Shown here one piece after another: positions 32,594 to 39,475 of a stretch of DNA of 39,475 nt. Source of the stretch: Actinomortierella ambigua (Eukaryota; Mortierellomycota; Mortierellomycetes; Mortierellales; Mortierellaceae). The stretch is taken from assembly GCA_016098155.1 (NCBI GenBank), contig JAAAJB010000332.1, positions 1 to 39,475 of the forward strand. The letters are read 5' to 3'. Within the stretch, counting starts at the first letter, position 1. Each line of letters opens with the position of its first letter. The translations under genes were made by a program, and so were the position numbers. The notes below the pieces were generated by a model. The model ran no database searches, was not told the DNA's origin, and saw only the letters and a program-made list of their open reading frames with translations.

Positions 32594-33905
32594 CTAGTTG
32601 ATGCTGGCAATCTTCCAGGCAAGGGCCTTTCCGGCCATGAAAGGAACGACCTTGCCGCTTTCACCGTCGACACCCTCACCACCAAAAGCATACGTTTCGG
32701 GAGTGTTAAAGTCCTTGTTGGTGCGAACAAGCTTGACCTCGCCCACCCACTTTTCATCCTTGACCTCATAAAAGGCGCGGCCAAAGTCGCAGGCGAAACC
32801 ACGGAGCTGGTCAAGAGCGTCAAAGGACTCGAGGATAGTGGCCAGATAAGGCAGGACCAAAGGGGTGGTAAACACACCCGCACAGGCCTCGGGGCCCTCC
32901 TTCTTGTGCGAGGGGTGAGGGGCCGAGTCTGTGCCGAGGAAGAAGCGAGGATGGCCCTCCTTGATCACTTTGCGCAGGGCAGCACGGTCGCTGGGGAACT
33001 TTGCGACGGGCTTGCAAAAGTTGTGGCACTTGCCGGCCCAGTCATCGACCACCAACTGGAGGTGGTGGACCGTGATGGTGCAGCCGACCGTATCGCCGAG
33101 CGACTTGACCATGTTCACGGCCGCCTCGGTGGTCGCGTGCTCGAGAATGATCTTGAGCTTGGGGAAATCGGTGTGGATCTGCTTCAGGTGGCCCAAGAAC
33201 TTTTCTTCAGCGTTCATGACACACACGTTCTTTTCGTGGTCGCTGGGGATCTCGCCGTGCAGGTTGAGCACCATGCCTTCCTCCTCCATCGCCTTGAAGA
33301 CTGGGTAGTAGATATCGTAGCTCTCAATGCCAGACTCGCTGTTGGTGGTCACACCGCGAGGGTACGACTTGACACCTATTTTTTTTACAAGCCAGAAAAA
33401 AAATTCATGTGTGTGGTGAGTAGGTGGGGGGCTCGTGTGAATCTCCGATCGTCCCGCCAACACTCAATTGATACGAGTTCTCTTTCCTGAGAATGTTTAA
33501 ACGTACCCCGGACGCCAGCCTTGGCAGCCTTGCGGATCTCCTCAGGGGTCAGCGAAGGTCCCAGGTACAGAGACATGTAAAAGGTGACCTTGGGGGCCAG
33601 GGCCTCGAGCTCGGCCTTGTAAGCCAAAGCCTGCTCTGTAGTGGAGACGGTAGGCTGCAGGTTGGGCTATTCACGACAAGGGAAGTGATGAACCATCAAA
33701 CGTCAATTCCTCTGGGGGAAAATAAAAAAAAGATACGTTGCTCGCCTGATCTGGCGTTATGAGCAGCCCACAACGAGGACCATACCATAACGTAGCAGAT
33801 AGACACACCACCCTCGGCCACATAAGGGGTCACCATGTTCATGAGCGAACCCTGGCGAAGGTGAATGTGCATGTCAGCCGCGGTGGGGATGGTGATAGTA
33901 TCCAT
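32594..33905 (-). CDS. URA4: Dihydroorotase
   Basis: Three exons, in order 33905-33786, 33666-33507 and 33375-32594, give 353 residues (yeast Ura4 364). It cyclises N-carbamoyl-L-aspartate to dihydroorotate in pyrimidine synthesis. The binuclear zinc site is complete: His13 and His15 (DMHIHLRQ), Lys96 for carboxylation (GVKSYPRG), His133 (LNLHGE), His173 (EHATTEAA) and Asp243 (LGTDSAPHP). Arg17 and Asn42 (MPNLQPT) are substrate contacts in this family. Intron 1 (phase 0) falls between Met40 and Pro41 of the conserved YVMPN motif; intron 2 is phase 1 just before the carboxy-lysine. The start MDTITIPTAADMHIH is the usual length from the HxH motif. It is convergent with uL18 and only 119 bp downstream of the Snapin-like gene on the same strand. 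Confidence 0.96.
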
Positions 33906-33969
33906 GTCGATGCGATCGGTGAAAAAAAAAAGGCGAATGAATTCATTCGGATTGCGGGGAAGAGCTCGC

Positions 33970-33975
33970 TTTATT
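33970..33975 (-). terminator. Polyadenylation signal AATAAA for the Snapin-like gene
   Basis: CCAATAAAGC on the - strand lies 49 nt after the Snapin-like stop and 65 nt before the dihydroorotase ATG, so the 119-bp gap must hold a 3' end and a promoter. Confidence 0.6.
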
Positions 33976-34024
33976 GGGCAAAGCTTGTTTTGCAAGCCAC
34001 CCCGCCTCTTCTCCCCCCCCCCAT

Positions 34025-34934
34025 CTACCGCTTCCTTTGGACCTGGACACACATGCGATCCACTCGGTCCTGCACTGTCCGGAGTGTAGTACTGGCAGCT
34101 ATAATCTGTTTCCGAGCCATTGTCAACTTGCGTATTGCCGGTTCAACCTCTGGAGGTGTAGCTGCCGAGTCCATAAACAGCTGGAGCTCTATGTCATGGG
34201 GGGGAGAGGGGGTAACAGCCGAGAAGGTACGAGAAACAATGGGGTGGGTGAAATGTTGTGTTAGCCAACGGTCTTCTACCCAAAGATGGCGTGTGTGTAT
34301 GAGTTCCACCCTCCCAGCGAATCGCCAGGTAAATGTCCAACCGCTTTTTACGATAACCTCCTGTAGGCTATCTAAATAGTTTCCCGTGTGTGTGTGTGTT
34401 TTTTTTACCTGCAGTCAGTCGCTCGATTTCCTTCTCAAGCTCTACTTGGCTCTTGCGCACGCTGACAATGTTAAAGTCCATCTCTTGGATGACTGGACCA
34501 ATGACAGACATGATGCCGTCTGTCCATGCCATTTGATCCTGGGTATCTTGAAAGGCCGCTTCTGCATCCTGATGGTCTTTATCTTGTAGACTCTCACCAC
34601 CTTCACCTTCCCCTTCACCGCCTTGCGCTGTCGCACTCGTCTGCTGAGCGAGTGACCCCAAAGAGTCTGGTGTTGATTCCTCGCCACCCTTGAATCTGGT
34701 GTTGGCTGCTGCATCAGCTCCATCCTTGCCTTTGGCCTGCGTCGTTGCTGCTGTTGCTGTTGGCCCCGCTAGACGGTCAGAGTCGTGTATAGAGGTTGAT
34801 GCAGCCTCGGCCACTTCCTTTGCAATGTCGTCGCCATTGCCATCGCCATTGTTCTCTCGAGTTTTTGGGTCTGGTGTCACGAGTACCGGCTGCGGATATG
34901 CGCTCAGGTCACGGTCGCGCTTGAAGAATGACAT
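34025..34934 (-). CDS. Snapin-like BLOC-1 subunit
   Basis: Two exons, 34934-34409 and 34188-34025, joined in phase 1, give 229 residues. The C-terminal ~75 residues match the Snapin/SNN1 coiled coil: VRKSQVELEKEIERLTAELQ, then PEVEPAIRKLTMARKQII and TLRTVQDRVDRM, parallel to Snapin's DPYVKKLLNARRRV region. Snapin is a subunit of BLOC-1/BORC-type complexes in endosome-lysosome traffic. The first ~125 residues are disordered, acidic and Gly/Thr/Ala-rich, about twice the length of animal Snapin's leader. The intron interrupts the coiled coil. ATG 34934 (MSFFKRDRD) is chosen; an in-frame ATG at 34961 would add nine residues. It is divergent from the 1220-residue gene, 281 bp away. Confidence 0.75.
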
Positions 34935-35215
34935 TTGCTGAAGAATGAAGAGAATGCCCAAAGTTGAGGCCCAAAACCTTGGTCAGTGTCGCGAGTGGGT
35001 TTTGGTGAAAGCAGTCACCTGGTCACTTTTTGGAAGGGAGCTCTCACATTCTTGCAACAGCACACTCCAGATGGATTCCAGCGTTCTTGCCCAGCTGTTA
35101 CTGAAAAGACTTGATGATACAAGTTTGCCTCCTTTTCAAACCTCCTCCGGCTTGAGCCTGTCTTCTTTAGTTCCACTACCTCTCTTTGGTATTTCGTCCA
35201 CACCGGTAAAGGCTA

Positions 35216-38200
35216 ATGGCTCAGAGGACGTGGAACGAAAAGACTTTGACAAGCTCACATGTACTATCTTTATATCGCGGGATAGGTACAACAGACAGGC
35301 CTCTTTTCGAGGACAATGGTCGGCCCAATTATACTTTTCATGATTTTTTTGGAGACCCAGCATTCTACTCCGAGACTCTGCAGTTGAATCCTGAAGAGAG
35401 TGAAAAGACATGCAGTAGCTCGAACGATCCTCTGGCCACTGGGTGGGACTGGCTCAGTACCCCTTTCCTTTCCATGGATCATTTTATTCCATTCTCAGCC
35501 AACCTTGTGCAGCCGCAGCCAGCAGACGTGTTGCCACAATATCCACCACCGCTATCTCCTTCATCTTGGCCAACATCTTGCCTCCCAACCCGATGCGACC
35601 CTCCTGATCACCCGACAGTATCGCATGCTGGCCACACCACCAAACACATCACAGTTCTAGTTGATCTATCACTCCGTGATCACATCACGCCGTTGACTAT
35701 ACACGATATCTTCCGCGCGACTCGAGAATCACCCACCCATGTTGCGCCCCTTCCATCGACAATGGCACCGATTGGGATCAACGCCATAAAGTCCTGTCCT
35801 ATGATGCTTGTCACCTTCCGTGATGGAGTTCCGCCCCTCAGCCTCATCACCTCTACAATCTCGCTATCGAGCTATGGAGATAATAGTGAAGGTAGCATTT
35901 GGGGCGCTTCCGATAATCAGCTATGGCATTTTCGACCTGTTGTTGATAGTCGTCCTCTCGCAGCGTGGAGCTGCCAACACTGCTCATGGTCGTCATCGCC
36001 TGTACAGCGGACTGTCCAGCGTCTATTTGCAATACATCAGATGGGGCTCACAGCGCATCCAGACGCCATGGGGACCAAGCGAAGGCAATGGTACGCTCTT
36101 CGGAACTCCTTGCGACAGAGCAAAGAACGCATCGGCCGGCAGCGAGACGTGATGGGTCGTCTACTGACGCTTGAGAGGAAGCTCAGGATGTGGCGACCTC
36201 AACTTGAGGCCATAGACGAGTTTGAGCGAGTGGAAAAGCGGTGGCATCAAAACAATGTCGCGCACGAAAAGTCACCGATGGATCAGCCCGATGACCCTAT
36301 CATGGCAGCCTGCCGCGCCTTCCTCATGGAGACGAGGGCCACTAATGCCGACGAGACTGCCTTCTACAAGCCTAGCGAGATCGACGAAGCCCTAGCAATG
36401 ATTCAAAACGAGCTGTCGACTTTGTATCAGTCAACCTTGAAGCTCCAGGAGGATATTTCGCTTCTCTCTGACAGATCCAAAGCGCTATCCAGAGACATTG
36501 TTGATGAGTGCAAGCTATTGGATGCCCCCAACCGCCATACTCGGATCTCGTGTCTGCTTGAACGGTTCATTGGACCGATGGTCGTCAACACATTTGGGTG
36601 CCCTGAGCAAGCCGCACCTGTGATTACGTTCCAGACGGTCACTGCTGGTACAAAACGACCATCTTCACCGGATCTCGAGGTCAATTTGTCATCTGGTCTT
36701 TCCTTCAAACGGTTGGCAGATAGAGAAGTCGAATGGACCCACCGAGAGTCGGATAACGTTCCAATCCTCCACTCAAGCCTCGACGCAGGGGAAGATGACG
36801 AGGACAGGCTGGACAGCAGCAGTGACATTATCGCAGCAAGCGTGGGCGGTGATCTGTTGGACCAGGATGATGAGCAAGACGAGCCTAGCGGAATGAGTGG
36901 GATTTCCGGACCGTGTTCGATCGACCAATTTCTGTCCGTGCTGAAATTTCGACCATCGTTGTTGGTCTCTCGTTTCGAAAGGTGGGTAGAAGCGTCCCCT
37001 AACCAAGTGACACAGGACATTGACCAATGGGTTTCCAAATGCCTGCAAGATCGTTTCCTAGAGGATGGCACTGGAGTTGAAGATGGCGACGATACCGTCT
37101 CTGTTGAAGATGGCGATGATGGGGAAGAACTAGAGAAAACCCGGCTACCTGATGAAGATGCGATACAAGGCGACGAGCAAAAGTCTCGGGGCCGGGTACG
37201 GACCCTTGTTTCCATGGTCGAGTCCATTAAGGAAGATCTTCAAACGGTCGTCTTTGCAGAGAACCAGGACATCCAAACAGATCTCGCAAATTATCCCACC
37301 GAGCCGATCTTGCAGCTCCCAAATACCGTTGGCTGGCGACTCGGATGGCTAGCGACTAGCCCCAATGGCAGCGGCAGCCATGGCGACAGTCTTGTCAATG
37401 CATCTGATAATGACTTTTTGCTTCAAGAGACACCGTTGCCGCACGCCAGAGTGATGCTGCTACGCGATGCATGGCCTACCCTGACCCCAGTGCAAAAGCA
37501 GAGCACTATCGCGACTCTTGTACGGCTCCTTGTGCAAGTATGGCGGCACTACGACTTTGTTGGCATTACCTCCAACCTGATGCTTGCATCCGCCAATGGA
37601 AGTAGCGATGGCAGTGTTGGAGAGATACACGCCCGGCTACAAGAGCCGCAACTCTCGTACGCTAGTGGTAGCATCATAGAGCCAACACTGCCTGTGGGGA
37701 GCCAACGACTGTCTGGCGATGGTCAGGTCTGGGATCCTGAGAAGGAGGCGGCAGACTTGGCGTCTAAGTTGTGCGAGCTGACCTTTGAAATGGCCGAACG
37801 TCGAGTCGAAGCGCAATATTCCACTCTAGGGAATGCGACATCAGGGGAAACCACTCGAGCTCCAGCAGTAGCAGTAGCAGCAGCAACAGCAACAGCAACA
37901 GCAGCTACGGCTGAGTCTCTACCACCACTGTTCGATTCCACAAACTCTTCACCCACATCGGCTCAGTATGATCCTCATGCGGCCAACACCGAAGACAGCG
38001 TTGGCTGTTGTTGCTGGATGACCACGACTGCAGTAGAGGCGTTTGCAATGTACGAGCACCTCACGGCCTGCTATACCGAAGTCTTCACTTCCGTGGTTCC
38101 CCTCGACGACATTAGCGACGACAACAGCCCGCTGCAGCGCTCATCCTACACAGTGGTGGTGGACGGGGTTGATTTCTCGCTGGATGACCTCCACGTGCAG

Positions 38201-38878
38201 TTGATCGATGTTGAAAACGACGGCGAAGACAACCCTGGTTCGTCATCATCATCATCTTCTTCCTCTTCGTCGTCGTCATCGTTGTTCGGCGTTGAGAAGA
38301 AAATGTCCTTTGTGGGTGTTTCTCACTGGAAAGATCTTGGGACACTGCCACGACTACGATCATCCATCGCAACTCTCTCCTCTCAACCGCCCGGGGCAGT
38401 CGACGGTCTCTCACTCTCAAATCTTCACCACCAGCCACCATACTCCTCTCACCACCACCACCATCACCACCACCACTACACATCCTCAAGTCGTAACGAC
38501 CTTCAGAAGAGCATGCGTCCGTCTCGGTACCCACTTGTCCATCTCTTCACCTTGCCCGATTTCCTATGTTCGGACGGTGAATTGGGGTTGCCTGTTCGCG
38601 GCGCACCACCACCACCACCACCATCATCATTCCATCCGTATCAACAACAGCAAGAAGACTCAGGGTCGGACAATGAGCCCGTCCAAGATGATAACGAAGA
38701 GTATCTCGAGTCGCTGATCCAGCAGCTCGTCATCATGGATCAACAGGCAGCCGACATGTGGACGGGGACGCGCCAAGAAAAGGAGGCCCTGATCTATCGT
38801 CGTTGGATGGCTAGCTGGCATCAACGCGCTCTCTGGCGCCTGGACGCAGAAGCCAGACTGTCTCGGGGAACACTGTAG
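35216..38878 (+). CDS. Large orphan protein with coiled coil and low-complexity runs
   Basis: A single open frame of 1220 residues starting MAQRTWNEKTLTSS. Residues 1-290 are mixed and Pro-rich with possible beta segments; a WSCQHCSW motif is near 255. Residues about 290-460 are predicted helical/coiled (LRNSLRQSKERIGRQRDVMG; LSTLYQSTLKLQEDISLLSD). An acidic Ser/Asp-rich linker lies at about 530-570, a helix-rich part around 580-790, Ala/Thr repeats near 885-900, then a run of 14 Ser (about 1009-1022) and a His run (about 1080-1088). The C-terminus (ESLIQQLVIMDQQAADMWTG, then RRWMASWHQRALWRLDAEAR) looks like an amphipathic helix. I recognise no family. It could be a scaffold protein. The N-terminal 80 residues could be altered by an unseen intron; the next Met is at about 88. 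Confidence 0.8.
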   Translation: MAQRTWNEKTLTSSHVLSLYRGIGTTDRPLFEDNGRPNYTFHDFFGDPAFYSETLQLNPEESEKTCSSSNDPLATGWDWLSTPFLSMDHFIPFSANLVQPQPADVLPQYPPPLSPSSWPTSCLPTRCDPPDHPTVSHAGHTTKHITVLVDLSLRDHITPLTIHDIFRATRESPTHVAPLPSTMAPIGINAIKSCPMMLVTFRDGVPPLSLITSTISLSSYGDNSEGSIWGASDNQLWHFRPVVDSRPLAAWSCQHCSWSSSPVQRTVQRLFAIHQMGLTAHPDAMGTKRRQWYALRNSLRQSKERIGRQRDVMGRLLTLERKLRMWRPQLEAIDEFERVEKRWHQNNVAHEKSPMDQPDDPIMAACRAFLMETRATNADETAFYKPSEIDEALAMIQNELSTLYQSTLKLQEDISLLSDRSKALSRDIVDECKLLDAPNRHTRISCLLERFIGPMVVNTFGCPEQAAPVITFQTVTAGTKRPSSPDLEVNLSSGLSFKRLADREVEWTHRESDNVPILHSSLDAGEDDEDRLDSSSDIIAASVGGDLLDQDDEQDEPSGMSGISGPCSIDQFLSVLKFRPSLLVSRFERWVEASPNQVTQDIDQWVSKCLQDRFLEDGTGVEDGDDTVSVEDGDDGEELEKTRLPDEDAIQGDEQKSRGRVRTLVSMVESIKEDLQTVVFAENQDIQTDLANYPTEPILQLPNTVGWRLGWLATSPNGSGSHGDSLVNASDNDFLLQETPLPHARVMLLRDAWPTLTPVQKQSTIATLVRLLVQVWRHYDFVGITSNLMLASANGSSDGSVGEIHARLQEPQLSYASGSIIEPTLPVGSQRLSGDGQVWDPEKEAADLASKLCELTFEMAERRVEAQYSTLGNATSGETTRAPAVAVAAATATATAATAESLPPLFDSTNSSPTSAQYDPHAANTEDSVGCCCWMTTTAVEAFAMYEHLTACYTEVFTSVVPLDDISDDNSPLQRSSYTVVVDGVDFSLDDLHVQLIDVENDGEDNPGSSSSSSSSSSSSSSLFGVEKKMSFVGVSHWKDLGTLPRLRSSIATLSSQPPGAVDGLSLSNLHHQPPYSSHHHHHHHHHYTSSSRNDLQKSMRPSRYPLVHLFTLPDFLCSDGELGLPVRGAPPPPPPSSFHPYQQQQEDSGSDNEPVQDDNEEYLESLIQQLVIMDQQAADMWTGTRQEKEALIYRRWMASWHQRALWRLDAEARLSRGTL

Positions 38879-38897
38879 TCATCATTATAATATTGCA

Positions 38898-38903
38898 AAT
38901 AAA
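38898..38903 (+). terminator. Polyadenylation signal AATAAA for the 1220-residue gene
   Basis: GCAAATAAAAC starts 20 nt after the stop codon. The next gene is convergent, so the 140-bp gap holds both 3' ends. Confidence 0.6.
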
Positions 38904-39018
38904 ACAAAAAAAAAGGGACACGGTGGGGTGAAGTGAGTTCTATTTCAACATGATGGGGGGAGACTACAGGGAAGAAAAAAAAATTGTTTTCTCTTTGTAA
39001 GGTGTGTGTGTGCGAATC

Positions 39019-39411
39019 TTAAAACAGACCACGCTTCTGGATCTTGGTACCATCCTGAGGCGCGGCCGTCAATCCGACCTCGAGCTCCTTGGTGATCTCG
39101 GCATGGCGCTTCTTGAGAGCCTCGACCTCGTCCAGTCGTGCCTGCAGGGCCGCCATCTCCTTCTCGAGCGACAACCGCTCCTCGGCCGTACCGATCGTCG
39201 AGAACTCCCAGTGGCCATGGTCGCCCGTAAACTTGAGCAGGTGCAGGTGGTACTTGAACAGCGCCGGACGGTGCGAGATTGTGATCAGCGTGATGCCGAG
39301 GTCCTTGGCGTGGTTGTACATCAGACCCTCGACATCCGACGACACCGCGGACGTGCACTCGTCCAGGATGGCGTATTTGGGACGGTGGTAGAAGAGACGC
39401 GCCAAGTTCAT
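39019..39411 (-). CDS. Peroxisomal ABC transporter, subfamily D, last exon (partial)
   Basis: 131 codons including TAA, running from an acceptor CAAATAG to the stop; the rest of the gene lies beyond the window's right edge. The start MNLARLFYHRPKYAILDECT aligns just after the ABC signature, so the ATG is internal and not the initiator. It contains the Walker B motif YAILDECTSAVSSDVEG and the H-loop LITISHRPALFKYH. DECTSAVS with SHRP is characteristic of ABCD half-transporters (ALDP/PMP70, yeast Pxa1/Pxa2), which import very-long-chain acyl-CoA into peroxisomes. A C-terminal coiled coil (LSLEKEMAALQARLDEVEAL) follows and the protein ends KIQKRGLF. The upstream intron has a very long CT tract. 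Confidence 0.9.
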   Translation of the reverse strand: MNLARLFYHRPKYAILDECTSAVSSDVEGLMYNHAKDLGITLITISHRPALFKYHLHLLKFTGDHGHWEFSTIGTAEERLSLEKEMAALQARLDEVEALKKRHAEITKELEVGLTAAPQDGTKIQKRGLF

Positions 39412-39419
39412 CTATTTGG

Positions 39420-39421
<2 letters not shown>

Positions 39422-39475
<54 letters not shown>
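39422..39475. repeat. GA microsatellite in the ABCD intron
   Basis: About 26 perfect GA units run to the window edge. On the coding (-) strand this is a CT array ending about 9 nt before the 3' splice site, so it forms the polypyrimidine tract. Confidence 0.95.

Overview
The window looks like nuclear DNA of an early-diverging (zygomycete) fungus, most like Mortierellomycota. The genes are intron-rich with GT..AG introns (donors mostly GTAAGT, GTATGT or GTATGG). Coding exons are GC-balanced, while flanks are full of pyrimidine tracts and microsatellites. Proteins carry long Ser, Gln, His and Thr runs. The gene set is fungal: PKA regulatory subunit, Cdt1, eS26, EMC8/9, a secreted S41 protein, uL18, a URA4-type dihydroorotase, a Snapin-like protein and a peroxisomal ABCD transporter. 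A degraded Fanzor-like zinc-finger fragment also fits zygomycetes. The phylum is inferred from style, not proven.

Layout. 1-2992: CT-rich, microsatellite-rich flank without a supportable gene. 2993-6987 (+): PKA regulatory subunit in three exons with a 2.46 kb first intron. 7746-11356 (-): Cdt1, six exons, convergent with the PKA gene. 11632-13878 (+): coiled-coil protein, seven exons, divergent from Cdt1 across a 275 bp promoter holding a palindromic E2F-type site. 14256-15976 (+): eS26. 16581-20159 (+): 1192-residue membrane protein with a very long low-complexity tail. 20400-22233 (-): EMC8/9. 22616-25134 (-): secreted S41 protein. 25135-28688: mostly non-coding or decayed DNA with an unresolved transcription unit and the Fanzor-like relic. 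28689-29144 (-): small secreted Lys/Arg/Glu/Gln repeat protein. 30360-32169 (+): uL18, whose second intron carries a C/D box snoRNA. 32594-33905 (-): dihydroorotase. 34025-34934 (-): Snapin-like protein. 35216-38878 (+): 1220-residue orphan. 39019-39411 (-): last exon of an ABCD transporter, cut by the window edge.

Exon structures were built by hand by matching splice sites, reading phase and family conservation. Each assembled multi-exon gene closes to a whole number of codons. The genes are mostly unrelated housekeeping functions, as expected for a eukaryotic chromosome. The local links are the shared, probably cell-cycle-regulated promoter of Cdt1 and the coiled-coil gene, and the use of ribosomal protein introns: both ribosomal protein genes have a first coding exon that appears to be only the ATG, and one intron hosts a snoRNA whose predicted guide matches the conserved 25S rRNA segment methylated by yeast snR50.
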